The notes below the pieces were generated by a model that saw only the letters and a program-made list of their open reading frames with translations, searched no databases and was not told where the DNA came from. DNA of 64,000 nt, taken from Cruorifilaria tuberocauda. Lineage: Eukaryota; Nematoda; Chromadorea; Rhabditida; Onchocercidae. The stretch covers positions 1 to 64,000 of the forward strand of contig JABVXU010000160.1 of assembly GCA_013365365.1 (NCBI GenBank), given 5' to 3'. The position numbers and the translations under genes were made by a program. Position 1 is the stretch's first letter, and every line of letters begins with the position of its first letter. Of the stretch, positions 37,001-50,130 are shown in pieces.

Positions 37001-40000
37001 AGCCAGCAAACCTTGAAAATGACTTTTCCTTTTGGGAGCATTGGTTTAGTATCCCACGTAAGCGTGTTTCTAGCAGTGATATCATCTGCTGTTAAAGCTC
37101 CTCTGAAGTTAACTGGTTTTATGGAATCAAAATTAAATACTGGAACAAGTGCTACATTCTTCAGAGCCAAATTGATGTTTAATGAACCAAGCTTCTTATC
37201 GCAGATACCAACTTCACCCATATCAGTAATGAATACCAATTTCTCCTTAACAACAATTAACTGCCGTAATCTAAAATGGAAATCCCGATTACTCCTTTTT
37301 CCAGATATAGAATTAACAGGAAATTTTCCGAACAAAAAATTAATTTCTTCATCAAAAACTGCCTGCTATTTCGATAATTCAAGCAGAAAAGGAGATTCTT
37401 TTAAATTTAATGATATTAGCCAAGCAATTTCATTCCTTTAAATTATATTGGTCGTAGTTCGTGAGAATTTTAAAATCATCATTTAAATTAAAAATGTCTC
37501 ATTTCGTGGCTAAAATTAAATACAACTAGCAAACATGGGAAAATCTTGTGATGAAGCGATGAAATAAGATGTGCGAATATCATTATTAAGAGCATATAAA
37601 TTTGTTGTCCCGTTTGAAAAACGAATCAGATAGAAAACATCACCCGTCTCATCCTCACCAGCTAAACCACCAACCTCACCGCATCCACTAAAAGATCCGC
37701 AAAAATAGATCCTTAAAATATTTTCATTAGGTCAAAACATTTCTATCAGTTATCTTCTATCTTAACATGAAATCAGTTATTTCATATATTAACACGAAAT
37801 CAATTAGATTAAATGCATTTTAGAGAGAAGAGTGGATTATATTACTAATAAGTTACTTTATATCTGTTATTTGTTATTTAATTTACGAATTTTATACGGC
37901 ACTTAGTATAATCGATATACATTACATAAAACATGGTATTAAATTCGATGGGAGATTTCCAAAATTAAGACTAATGAATTTTGTTAGTTTGCGAATTGAA
38001 AGAAATTTTGCAAATTTTTAGGTTTGTTTCCTCGTTTTGTAATAGCTATACCTGATACGTATCCTTTTTGCATATATATACATATATATATATATATATA
38101 TCCTTTTTATCTCTGGTCGTAATAAAATAAATAAATATGACATAATTTACTCCAGCTAGAAGGATTCATAATATTTATTAGAATAATTAGAATACTCACT
38201 CTTGGTCGAATGTTGATGTTAAGCGATATGATACAATTAAATAATTAGATGCTAAAAAAATTAATGCGTTACGTGACATCACTGTCATGAATTTTACAGC
38301 TACCGAATCCAAAAAGTGTTGTTGAGAACCATCATTATGTACTCGAATTATTATGTTCTGTAATTCAATTTTTTCATTTAAGTTCAATCTGTTAAATGCA
38401 TTCAGAAATGATTGTATATCAATTAAAAGAAATGAAGGAAACTCAGTAACCTTATCCATTTCAGCCATATACAACGATTTCGTTAACATATCATAGGCAA
38501 ATACAGTTGCCTCACCTGTCGGTATTCGACCTGCTAAAATAAAATGAAAGCAATAAACTTCCACCTCTTATTCCAGACTAATTTGAGATCAAAGATGAAA
38601 ATAGAACACGATTTAATATCATCAATAAGCATTCTTCCAAATTCGATACTGACTATGTCAATTGTATGCTTTATCGTAGAGACTTACGCAGCGTGTAATT
38701 TTCAATTGGATCACCAAGCATATCATAATAACTGATATTATTATTGATAGTTTGATCAAATGCGATAAATAAAGGTTCTGGAAAGATATTTAGTTAACAA
38801 GGCTTTATTGCGACAAAAAAATTGCAATCCTTTTGATGAAGAAGGATATGTTGAAGAGTTTAACAAATTGGATAGTCAATCAACACCTTCTGAAATTAAT
38901 CGTCTTTGATGAAGAAGTCCTTAAAGAATGCTGCATGAAATAGAATATTGTACCAGTCAATGGGGCAAATGCACTACTGATAGCATTAGTGTATGATGAA
39001 CATATGGTATTGACACAAGCTCGAACAGAGGCATGATACTGAAGTCCGGGAGAAACCGGGAACAGCAGATTAGTGTCAGATAAGTGTGTAAATTCCGTTG
39101 TTGTACTGCCATTCTCCTCCTCACGAATTATGCGACATTCATAGAGCAAATGACGCCATGCGTTTTGTGCTAAAATTGAACATTAGAAATCGTCCATTTT
39201 TATGACATAAATTTTTCAATTGAATAAAATCGTTATAACTGATTGTTATACATGGACGAATTTTCGGATATCTTTTACAGAAGTTAAAGAGATTGCTTGA
39301 GCTAGAATAGATAAATTATTAAATCTGGAAAAAACCTTGAAATGGTAATAATATCGGAGCTTCCCACGTAATTCGTGCTGTACTATCAGTTGTTAAAAGA
39401 CCCATTTTACTTGGTGGAGGTATCGTTATTGGCATAGGATTATCACGTAGGAATACAAAATCAACAACTCGACCCGCGTATAAATAGCGATTCAAATATA
39501 TTTTCTAAATATAAAATGGGGGATAGAAATAAATTGAAATGGAAAAACAAATTAAAGTAATAACTTGCAATTTAATTCAGCAACTCATTAAAAGAATATT
39601 ATACTTGGCAATTCATATGAACCTTTTTCTCGATATCATATTCTTCACTGTATAAGCAACTGTCCCACGAATGTGTGTCACCGCAATTTGTTGATGTCCA
39701 GAACAGTCGTCCATCAAAAAGATGAGCCTTTTTGATGTTACTGTATACTTCGCTCATTTCAATATTGACCCGAATATCAGTAATTGATCGATTAACAATA
39801 TTTATTGCCAAAATTGAGCCGGTTTGTGCAAACGAAATTAGTCTTGAATTCTCCGGTTCTGCTTCAATTGCAAATGCAACAGTAGGCATTTTCTCTGTTG
39901 CCGAGAATGGAAGAATATGCGGGGCGTCGAGTGGAAACAATGGTATGGAGAATACTTCGCCACCATTTAATATACAGTATATATGCCTGTGAAAAACTTC

Positions 40001-43000
40001 TCTATTTGAATAAAATAATTTTAATTATTACAATCATGCTTGTCCAATATTCATAATTTATAGTACTTCTCGATAAATTAATAAAAAAGTTCCTCACCCA
40101 TTCCATGAATCAACCGAAATGTATTCAATATAATTGATTGTATTTGTTGTTAAAATTGTCGAATTCCGGCAATTCACCAAGCCACATCTACTTGCAACAA
40201 ATTTTAAAGTGAGAAATTTCAGACATATTCTCTTAATTCAAATTTTAAGACATTGAATATAACAATGATAATTTTAATGAATTATTTTATCGATCGCTAA
40301 ATTAAATCTAAATTTCACTTTTTTTACTAATATGACTACATATTAATGTGGCTTTTATTCTAACTTTAATTGGATTAAACTACCTTAGAATTCCTCTTTT
40401 AAACAGAACAGCATATACAGCGCCCTGTATGTGGTCAACATCCATGTGCACAATTGCTGTACCATCCGGTGATCGTAACATTCCACTTAATATGTTATCA
40501 TCGTCATCATCATCGATTGTTAGCCAATAGATACTACCGTCATCTAGTGCAATCAATAATCGTTCAGCTGATACCGAGCACAATGCTTGAAATTAGATTT
40601 TTAAATTTATTTTGAAGTATGATTTCTTTTTTATTTTTTAACACTTCAATGAACTGTTGCACGATTTATAAAGCAAAGTTTAGTGTAATATTTTGAGATA
40701 TTTGAACAACAGAAAGAATGGTGCACATGTCATTCATTAATGAAAGTGATCAGCACAATCTTCAGCACAATATTTAGTGACGGAAACTTGCAAATCAGTT
40801 ACCAGTAATGGATCTGCCAGGCTTTAATTCAAATGGAATTAATTTTGGATCGCTAAGCACAGCGTAATCATCAATATCATAAAGTTTCATCACTGACGTG
40901 CCATTTGTAAAAACCAATTGTGCTGCTGATTCTGACTTTTCATCTACAGTAAATGACATACAAATGGATTATAACTGACCTCAATTAATTTTGTTTGATA
41001 TTACTAATAATTTGTGCATAGTTCTTAAAAAAAATTAGATTTAGTACTTTAAGTCACCTGTATTAATCAGGTCAATTCGTATGGATACAGAAGCAGTATC
41101 ATTATTTGCATAGCCAATCTCAACACGACAGCAATTGTCGGTGGGCACTTCTTGGAATAAATAGCAAGTATTTTCCACTAGCACTGTTGAGATTTCCATT
41201 TCATCAAGTGAGTATAACGAAATCTGCAAGACAACTTGCACCCAATCTTTCACACTTTGCCCATTAAACAAAAATTTATTGTCAATCTATTTTTGGAATA
41301 AATATCAGACAACAAATAAAAGCATACTTTGTATAAACATTTCAATGCGCTTTTCCAACAAACTACAAAACTGTTTGTTGATATTTGCAAATGTGAAATA
41401 ACTGTTGGTGGTAATGGTTTGACATTATCAGTGTTATTGATAGGAAGATGATGTATGGGAGAGACGATGACATAAGTCCGCCACGATATGCATAATCGAA
41501 GCTGCGAAATAACTCAGTAAATTAATGAAATATTATTATTATTATGTAATAACCACGAGTTTTTCAACTTTAATAATAGTCAAATCGAGATGACAACAAG
41601 CAATTAACTTAAAATAGACCGTTACTGATACGAAATAAAGATGACCTCTATTTCTTCAGCAAAAACTGATGGTACCGTTACAACTGCTTCTAAGGTTTCA
41701 ATCTTGAATGCCTGAAAAAAGTGTTCCTGAAATTGAAAGATTCAAAAATTGAAATGAGATAAGTTTACTTCCATGAGTTAATTTAAATATTAAAATTTTG
41801 ATTTAAGAATGATTCGATGGAATTACAGCATGGTATTTGCCAAGCAACTACAGATAAGACAGATTACTTTCATACGTTAAAAGTTGGCATGAGAAATGCC
41901 AGATTTAAGCCATTTACATTTTTCCAATAATTTAATACCTTTCCAAAAACTGTAACATCCCATGGAAGAGAAGTATTAGCGGGACGACTTTGAACAGCCC
42001 AATGTATATCATCCACCAAAATGTCACCGATAATTGAACCGTAATCACTGCTTAAATTCCAAATTGTATTCACACCCACTGGTGAATCTTCGATTGCGAC
42101 TTGCGCATGACTCAGCAATCCTTCATTGGTAAATTTTTCATAAATATTCTTTATGACTAAATAAGAAATGTTGAATTCCTCAACCAGTCTCGGGGCCTTC
42201 AACTAACTAGCTTGTAAATATGCGCAAAAATATTGTTGCTAAGAAAATTGACCTCACTGACCTTGTAAATGATGAAGAAAAATATCGGTAACAGCCCGAC
42301 AACCTTGTATGCAACTATCTGCTGGCATCAGCTTAGCACAACGCTCTGAACAAGTTGAATTTGTTGATTCCAAATCTCGACAGCCATTGTGACACTATAA
42401 CAATTCAATTCACCCCTACCACATTATCATTCATTTACTTATAACCTGAAGACAGCTGTACAACTTCAAGCTCGTTTTTTTCATTAAATTTCATCTGATT
42501 CAACTAATTAGAAAACATAAACAAAAATACAATTTCAATTCAATTCAACTAATGCATAATCTTTCACTTTATACAACCCGTTTTATACGTATTCTAATAT
42601 GTCTCCTTACTGTCATTTACTACCTTCCATGATATGATATTGGCGATAGGGAATTATTTTACAATATCCATTAAAATAATCTTACCGCATTAATTCGTTG
42701 AGTAAGACTGATCTCAAGTAACGAAGTGTCCCAATCAACTGCACCACGAGCGAGCGCAACCACCTGTAAGTTCTAGCTCTGAATGCATGATGCTTATGAG
42801 ACGTACGTGAGATTTTTTGTACGTAAAATGTTCTCTTCATTATTACTTATGCTTTCCATAAGATGTAGAATCGTACCAAATTTCGATCAACACATTGAGC
42901 TTGACATAGATCCAGTGAATCAGAAAATATAGTTGCTGCTGTGATGTTAGTCAGCGTTAAATAAAGGAATGCAGTCAAGAAGAAGTAAGATGTAAAGTAC

Positions 43001-43023
43001 CACTGATAATGATAAGAAGACAT
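28096..43023 (-). CDS. rol-3: ROS1/Sevenless-family receptor tyrosine kinase, about 2480 aa, 47 exons
   Basis: The order is signal peptide (residues 1-30, [12 protein letters not shown]), a Cys-rich head (to about 119), three YWTD-like propellers alternating with fibronectin III repeats, one TM helix (about 1978-2001), kinase (about 2050-2340) and a Ser-rich tail. This layout is unique to ROS1/Sevenless; ROL-3 is the C. elegans member, needed for seam and cuticle morphogenesis. Selected exons (minus): 43023-42877 (start), 42763-42686, 42394-42262, 42202-41939, 41711-41646, 41501-41328, 41286-41058, 39986-39605, 38533-38200, 37270-37012, 36669-36436, 36319-36070, 35293-35168, 34879-34713, 33620-33422, 32755-32555, 31407-31309 (TM), 30939-30806 to 29392-29273 (kinase), 28406-28368, 28283-28096 (stop). 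All junctions agree in phase except exon 3 to exon 4 (42262/42202), which cannot be joined in frame with strong sites. Confidence 0.94.
29273..30939 (-). other. rol-3: rol-3 tyrosine kinase domain exons
   Basis: Seven exons (30939-30806, 30659-30595, 30504-30391, 30298-30123, 29973-29768, 29526-29461, 29392-29273) encode a kinase with all key residues: glycine loop [15 protein letters not shown] lysine, [12 protein letters not shown] hinge, HRDLAARN catalytic loop, DFG, the ROS1-type activation loop [35 protein letters not shown], and the closing ERPRF. It should be catalytically active. The following exons (29161-29035, 28874-28797, 28406-28368, 28283-28096) are a Ser/Pro-rich tail ending ARVSRV. 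Confidence 0.96.
31309..31407 (-). other. rol-3: rol-3 transmembrane exon
   Basis: One exon encodes [11 protein letters not shown] followed by about 24 hydrophobic residues ([20 protein letters not shown]). The next exon starts with basic juxtamembrane residues ([11 protein letters not shown]), giving the expected type I topology. Confidence 0.93.
38071..38101. repeat. (TA)n microsatellite in a rol-3 intron
   Basis: An alternating CATATATATA / TATATATA tract lies in the intron between rol-3 exons 38533-38200 and 37687-37535. Confidence 0.85.
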
Positions 43024-45005
43024 GAAGTGATCTTATAAGCACTTTCTACACGTATCATTGATAACGATATCTATAAGAAATGTACTTTTTAGTTGTACTC
43101 TATAATGCCATATAAGTAGTTTTAACAGCGATAAACAGCCTGAAAATTTTAAAATGTAACATCTAAAATAATCCCAGAATGAGTTATTATATTTATATTT
43201 ATTTTTCTAGCTAGAACAATATCAATCTGATAAGAGTCAAATTCCTTTCCTTTTTCGAAGACACGCTCAAGTTAATCAACGAATAGTAAACAATCAATCA
43301 TTGCAAACAAAACAAAAATGAAAAATTGGCAAATATCACCTTTTCCTGTAAATCTTTAATATTATTTATAATAATTAAGCTCTTCATGTATATGTTATAC
43401 AAGTTTTTGATGAAAAAAATCGATGACTGGGCATTGTCGATCAGATAAAGATATAATAATTTTTCACTTAGATTTCATATTTCTTCAGCTGTTACATTAT
43501 TAATTAGAACAGAAAAGGTAACTGTATGTAAATCGGTGCAGTTTGATTTTCATTAGAAATAGTCAACAAGAACTAATAGTTTTACAATACTATCGTTATT
43601 CTTACGCAATATCATTCATGTAATTCTCGATTTTCTTATCTTCCATGTCCAAAAATAACTGACTAATAAATTCAATTAGCAGCATGTTGCTTTATCCAAT
43701 AAATTCATTATTGCGGACGGTAAATTTCCCATTGGTTCAACTTTCGTATCGCTTTCCTTTAAACTATCATAAACCAACTTTTATTAAAATTTGGAATGAA
43801 ATATTGAATGGTTAAGGATAGTCTTCTGTTTTCAGTCTAAGAGAATCTTCTATACAGAGAATTCTTCTAATTCTACATTATTAGCTGACAGCGTTACATT
43901 AAATGAGGTAAGAAATTTGAAGAAATAGATGATTAATTAATGTAAAGAAGCAAGAAATGAGAAATAGATGGAGCAATATGTTAACGTATTTAGCGAATAT
44001 CATACAACTCTGTACAGTGAAATGAAATTTCGTCCCTTTTAACAGGTTTTCCGCCATCGTTGCTATTCTTCATGGACATAGTGGCAAATGTCATACCCTC
44101 TAAAGAGAGAGAGAGATAAGGCAGAGAAAGAATATTCCACCGCCATTGCTCATATTGTCACTGCTGTCATCATCCCATCAAACTATTACTACTTTTATGC
44201 ATGGAAGTTTGAACTGAAGAATGATTTCTTTTAAAGCTTGCCTCTGTGATTGATAGTATTTAATATAAATACCACTTCGAGAAGCATAAATGAAAATCAT
44301 AATTGCGTTTCCAAAAATAAAGAAAAATTTTCCAGCATCCAGCTTGCAGTCAATCCCAACTTCTTCCACATTCCTTTATTAATCATCCTAATTAGAATAA
44401 AGTTTAAATTATTTCCAATCTAGAACTTTGCAAACTGTTAGGCATCTCAGAATTACAACAAAGTAATCGATCAATTTTTAAAAAAAAAAGATAAGTGACA
44501 GTATGTAATGTAGATCGATTTTTCTCTAAATTTCATAGCACAAAATGCATAAATAATTGTTTCGGAATTTAGAAAAACGAATAATCATAAATTTGTTTAT
44601 TCATGCTTGACAAATGAACAACAACGTCAGAAAAGTAAAACTAAAATAAACATAGAGATCGTATACAAATCTTTGCAATTAATTAAGTATGCAATAAATA
44701 CGATATGCTATACATCGTATCTTAACAAATTTAACGAACAAAAAAAAATTCAACAGAAATGAGAATGAACGGTACAACTTTCAGAAATTTCATCGCAATG
44801 GTGGGATTTCCTCATACATGCTTCATAATTAGTCTTCAGATTTCAAACTCGTAAAAGCATATACGCACAAAATGCAATACTCAAAAATACTTTACAATTA
44901 AAAATTGAAAACTTATAACACAGAATCATTGAAAGTGATATACACAGTTATATTTTCACTTGTTTTTTCGATTAAGAACATGTACTATTTTACGACAGAT
45001 ATTCT
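43024..45005. other. Upstream region of rol-3 / 3' side of cni-1
   Basis: No coding exon is supported. The rol-3 promoter and the cni-1 3' UTR are expected here. A GA-rich run (GAGAGAGAGA) lies near 44106-44116. Confidence 0.5.
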
Positions 45006-46408
45006 TCAGGAGGTAGTAACCATTGTATATATCATGGCATACAAATAATAAAAAAAAGATGTGAGATAGAATCCAAGTTTTATCCATCCTTCTCGAAGTG
45101 CTTTCTGAAGTTCGTTTTTGTTTAGAATAGTGGTTGGATCATATATTCCTGGTCCGGTCATAACGGGACGTTGAATATATCTGAGCAAAAATATTGCTTG
45201 AAAAGTCTTCAAGAACAGGATCAGGTTTAAAGAAAGCATTATTTTTCTCATTCTTAATAATTCACACAGACGAAGACAAAAAACCAAAAGATAAAAGAAT
45301 TACATACCTATGACCATGATATGCAATAAGTGGTACATTCCAGAGAAGTCCTCCAAATTGAAATGACAAGCCGAAAAGAAATGTAAGAATGAAATGGAGC
45401 AAATATTCCGGTAAAATTAACTAAAAAACCCATTAGGAATTAAAAATAAATTTCAGAAAAAATTATAAAGAGCGCATAGTAGTTTTTTTTTAACTGGACA
45501 CTAACAATTTAGATGACATTCCTTAACGAACTTCGAAACAAGAATTTCAAACAGTAAGAATGTGTTATGATTAACACAGCTACTTCTAGTTTGACTTAAT
45601 CCAGTCTTCTGACACCATTAATACCGATAATAACTACTAGTTAAAAAGTAAAGTAGACCTGGTTCAAACTATTGCATTGTTCTATTGGATTTTTGTAATC
45701 TGTCTTTAGTTCGTCGATACAAATTACCTAAAATACGATTTGAATTGAAATGTTCTTAATTCAAAAAAAACATTCCTACTGTTATTTGTGATATTTATTG
45801 CATTCATCTTCATGTCTCATTATTACATATTTGTTTCTAGATGGTCACAAATAATGGTGGATTTTTTTTATAACTTTCTTCTACCCAAACGACGAATAAA
45901 AAAAGGTCAGAGAAAACTAAAGATATGTAATTAAATTAAAAATTTTTGTGTATTTTCATTTGCATGAAAAAAGTAATTTTTTGCTTGTTTTTGCTGTATG
46001 GCGTTATCCGATATTTGCACATTTACAGTTTAAATTAAGGTTTTCAGACTATTAGATTTAAATACGATTTATACTGAGAGTCTATTTGTTTTTATCATCT
46101 CTTTCCTTATTTAATCTAAAAACCAAATAGATTTTTTATTTAAATTTACGATTTTCGCAACATTAAGACTATTCAAAGACTAAAGAAAATAATTCATGAA
46201 GAACAGAAAGGAAACAAACATAATGCGATATTCATAACTGCGTTTTTACGTTATTCATAATAAATGATATCTGGAAACTTATATAAAACTATTATATGAA
46301 TTCGACTACTTTCGAGAGTAAACTTACTGTGAATATAGCGAAGAAAATGCAAAATGCCACAGCAAACAGAGCAAAAAGATAACAAAATGCAGCAAATGTA
46401 AAAGCCAT
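45006..46408 (-). CDS. cni-1: Cornichon homolog (CNIH1 type), complete, 4 exons, 145 aa
   Basis: Cornichon proteins are ER/Golgi membrane cargo receptors for COPII export; C. elegans CNI-1 also affects glutamate-receptor trafficking. Exons (minus): 46408-46328, 45727-45659, 45420-45308, 45180-45006; phases agree (438 nt). The protein starts MAFTFAAFCYLFALFAVAF (first membrane segment) and has IDELKTDYKNPIEQCNSLN, LPEYLLHFILTFLFGLSF, RYIQRPVMTGPGIYDPTTI and GWIKLGFYLTSFFYYLYAM, the hallmark cornichon blocks in the right order. The length matches human CNIH1 (144 aa). The PVMTGPGIYDPTT block favours CNIH1 over CNIH4. A TTTTAAG acceptor lies about 24 nt before the ATG. Confidence 0.97.
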
Positions 46409-47795
46409 AACGAGCGGTTAGTCGTCGGCCTTAAAATCTCGAAACCTAAAGTAATAACTTTTAAAAATAAGCGGGATAAGTTGAAGCCATTTGAAACAAT
46501 CATTATATTCCCTTCACTTTAAATAAACGAGTCTTTTCTAGTTATTCATTTCCAACAAATTTCCTTCAGAATTTTATTAATTCTGCATTGGAAGAGCAAA
46601 ATCATTTTGACATATTTCTCGGAAGCTTTAAACAAACCAGAATGAAAAAATGAGATTTCAAGTAGTGTGTTAATTTAAAAAAATGCTTCGCTATATTTCA
46701 GAAAGTTGATGTCCAATGAGTTCTGGCATATTGAATGATTAAATATTTCCAAAATGTAATGGAAACGGAATAAGATCAAACGGCCTATAAGAATCTTTAC
46801 AACTTCAGTCTTTCTAATAATCTCCCCTTTTTAATTAATATTTTAACATGTTTCTTCCTTTCGAAAAAGTCTGTACACACTCTTTTCTGCTGAAATAGAG
46901 AAGAACTGGGACAAAGTTTTCAAGAAGGAAGTATGATAACAAATAGTGTAGCTACTAACTCTATTATAATTGTAACATCAATGACAATCTATGATAAAAA
47001 TCCCGTCATTTATATTGTTTACTTAATCAACACAGAGACAGAGAAAGAAGCATTACTGCGTAATAAAACGGTCTCATTTTTTTTGCATTTTTCATCGGAT
47101 CACAATCCAATATCCGGAACAAAAAATTTCAATGAAGGATTTTATTTCCGTTTAAAACAATACCAAAGAAAAACGAAAAACAATCGTTATCGTAAACGGT
47201 AGATACTCCACGTGTAATTACATTTATACATTCGCCTTTTATACTAAAACTGTTAGCCCATTTATTCACTTATTAAACAAATTAAAATGAAATTACGGAA
47301 TTAAACATTTCGAAAGAAAGTACAATACTTCACCAAAGAATCAATAGATTTAGCTGTATCCTAGCATGACAATAATACAGACTCAAAAGAATATCAAAAA
47401 TTAAAGGTCAAGTTATTATCTGTCTAAAAATTTCTTCGTTTTTAAAGGATGATAGCAATTAGAGAAGAATCATTGTTTCAAATCTAAGATTGTTTTTGAA
47501 TGAAAGAGAACTAGAACAGCTTGAAATTTAAAGTGTTTGTACAAAAATTAGTTCTTTATTGCAATATTATTAGTAAGCGAAAAAGAAGCACAAACAAATT
47601 CCATAAAAGAAAAAAATATTCAGCAATGTTTCCTTCTTTATCCATATATGCGAGTGCTGTCAACCGCCGGTTTTCTACTGAACATGAGCTAAAAGCAATG
47701 AATTTAAGATTTTTATGTAAAAGAAGATGAAATGAGTAAACGGAAATTTGCGAACTTCTAATTCAGGTTTATCAACATTTTACTCCTTATAAATA
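46409..47795. other. Intergenic, cni-1 upstream / integrase-like gene downstream
   Basis: Plus-strand ORFs of 69 and 89 codons exist here but show no family motif, no domain and no splice context. I treat the region as non-coding. Confidence 0.45.
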
Positions 47796-48949
47796 TTAAA
47801 AATCACAATTAACCTGAAAAGGTGTTTTTAATTTACCAACAAGAGTTCTTTGATTGAAACCAAGGACCACAGAAGGCAAAATGTCTACCCATTGACTCAT
47901 CAATCCATTTTCTGCGGAGCATTTGTACAAATGTACACAAAAATTGTTAGCTAAGGAATCCTATAAGAAAAAAATTTGATTTAATTTAATTCCGCTGCAC
48001 AATCCTACTACAAATATACCATCATGAAGAGAAAATAACAGAAATAGAAGAGTCCAAACACTAAAGGCAGCACTAAATGATGGGCGGTTTTGATCTTCAT
48101 TAGCAAAAGTAGATAAAAGTAATGCGAATATTGAAACAAAGAACCATACTGAAGAATTATTGAATAGCTTTGTTCCATATTTGCTTCATAAAAGGAAACG
48201 AACCTCTCCTTGGAGGTGAGAAACTTTGATCTTGTATAAGTCTTCGATAAAAGTCATTGCAAGCCTAACCAAGTCATTGGATGACGCGAACAACTCTAAA
48301 AAAACTCATTTTCGTCGAGAAATAAATTCTGGGTGGCGTATATTGCACTTCTGTTATTTAATTTCCTGAAATTTACGTAAAATCATACTAAAACAAAGCT
48401 AACGCCTCCAAATATGCTTTAAAAAGTCAAGGAAATACAAACAGAAACCAACTAGGTGGAGAAAACGTGCTGAAAATATCCGAAAGATATTCCACAAGTA
48501 GCACCATGCTAAATCCAGAAGGAAGTGCCTTCGCAAATACGAATTTTGAATACATGTCGGTTACAAATAACATCGATTCATATGTATAACCATTATAAAC
48601 ACATTTTTCCATTTTAATAATGTCTATCTGAATTGCATGCTTTACTTCATATTTATCATTAAAATTTCAGAATCACAAAACAAATAGCAGTATTTAGTTC
48701 AAATTCAATAACATAAGTTGACCTGAATAACCGAATCAAATAAATCTGCTTTAATTCCATCGATTCCTCACAATTAATGAATATTTACTCACAATGAATA
48801 TAAATTATAGTAAAATTTGGATTTAATAATACATTGACGCGAAGCATAGGCCAGTTGCACTTTCGACAGTGATCTTCATATTCATTATTGGTAGTCTGTG
48901 CAGCAACACCATGTTCCTTAGCTTCATTGAGAGTACCATTATCTGACAT
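47796..48949 (-). CDS. Intron-containing integrase-core gene, degenerate catalytic triad (domesticated or decaying)
   Basis: Exons (minus): 48949-48833 (ATG, 39 codons with CRKC), possibly 48766-48723, 48627-48453, 48295-48204, 47960-47796 (stop). The last three join in phase as an rve-type integrase core: IDIIKME, then MLFVTDMYSKFVFAKALPSG, then EYLSDIFSTFSPPK, FIEDLYKIKVSHLQGE, and SQWVDILPSVVLGFNQ with TPFQV at the end. This is the order seen in Ty3/gypsy and GIN1/KRBA2-type integrases. The first catalytic Asp (IDII) is present; the TDNG/SDNG segment carrying the second Asp reads ASSND, and the Glu after QG appears replaced (QGEDS). No LTR, gag or reverse transcriptase is seen nearby. Introns and several open exons suggest a host gene; a decaying copy is the alternative. 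The exon 1 to exon 3 link is phase 0; the 48766-48723 exon does not fit the exon 1 phase. Confidence 0.7.
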
Positions 48950-50130
48950 TTTGATAGAAATCCGGAAAAATTTATTTTATAATTAAATATAATACATACA
49001 TGTTATGATAACGCAACGACAATAAACGAAATCGAGTGGAAAAAAGAAAGAACAATTCAACCTTTAATAATAGCTATATTTCTAGCTATATTCAACGTTT
49101 TTCCGTTTGTCTGTCTATTATTATCGCTAACCTTGCTCGTTTGAGAGAAAACTTGGCCTAAATGGACAAGACCCCATCCCCCGCTTGTCCCAACGCAATC
49201 ACACCAAACGCTGCAAAGTGTTAAGAAAACACTGGCACGATTGCTACTTGTGCAACTGTAACACTCATCGATTGTTATGCTATGAAAATAAATGGTCGCA
49301 ACGAGAGGTTAATTTGGTGCATTCGGAATGATAACTTTTGGAAGAGGTCAGTTGTTGTCGTGAGAGTTCATTATGTGACTTTGAATTCTGTTTGTTAACG
49401 ACTTTTATATTTGAAATACAAATTTACGCGAAACATTAGTTCTTTAGCATTGCGTGGATATAAAATGATATCATTGGAAATCAAGGCATTTTGCATTGTG
49501 CGTTAGTTATCACTCAGGGTGGCAAAATTACTTTTTACTTCCATGTATGAATAAGGAGATGTATAAAGCAATAAGCAAGAAAGAAGTGAAACATCGAAAA
49601 GTCAGTGATCATTATATATATGTGTTACATATATTATATGTGCATTCTATTGCTGAGTTTAAAACAGACTATAATATATGGTAATTGAACAGTGAATAGT
49701 TAAAATAAGTACTGATTATATGAACTTTTTTCATAATAATCTCTTTATTCTAACATTGAAATATTTTATTTTTCATTTTCTGTTGAGGTGTATAAAAGGT
49801 TAACAAATGGTAATTCTTTCCGCTTCTCATATCTTTTAAATTATGTAAGGTAAATCGTGCAAATTATAATTCAGTTTTAATCATTCATGGTTTATGCATA
49901 TTTTTTTAGATATGGTTACTAGTTGAAAAGTAAGGAAAGCACATCTGCCAGTTGTCAAGTAATGTAAGAAACTTTTTTTTGCTATATCTTTGGTAGGAAG
50001 GAAATAATTGGTCCAAGTTCTAATCTCTTATAGAATCGATAAATGTGCAGTTTCATTGATATCATGTGAACTTAGGGTAAATTGTGTAAGTTTTCGAACT
50101 TCAAAAATATTATACATTTTAGATTAAGTG
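48950..50130. promoter_or_regulatory. Divergent intergenic region, integrase-like gene (-) and P/Q-rich gene (+)
   Basis: About 1.2 kb separate two divergent start codons. On the plus strand a TTTTAG acceptor lies 8 nt before the ATG at 50131, a likely trans-splice site. A less AT-rich patch (49130-49230) lies beside the integrase-like start. No coding exon is seen. Confidence 0.5.

Noticed and set aside
42446..42500. Possible rol-3 exon between exons 2 and 3
   Set aside because: The frame that fits phase needs a poor acceptor; the frame with a good acceptor gives a stop in the Cys-rich exon. Exons 2 and 3 join directly at phase 0.
46933..47730. Two plus-strand ORFs of 89 and 69 codons
   Set aside because: No motif, no splice context, biased to Lys/Asn/Ile as expected of AT-rich non-coding DNA.
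48020..48165. Open, hydrophobic exon-like segment (minus) inside the integrase gene, encoding a possible membrane helix
   Set aside because: The flanking exons join in phase without it (SHLQGE to DSLANN) and that join matches integrases; the segment fits no integrase part.
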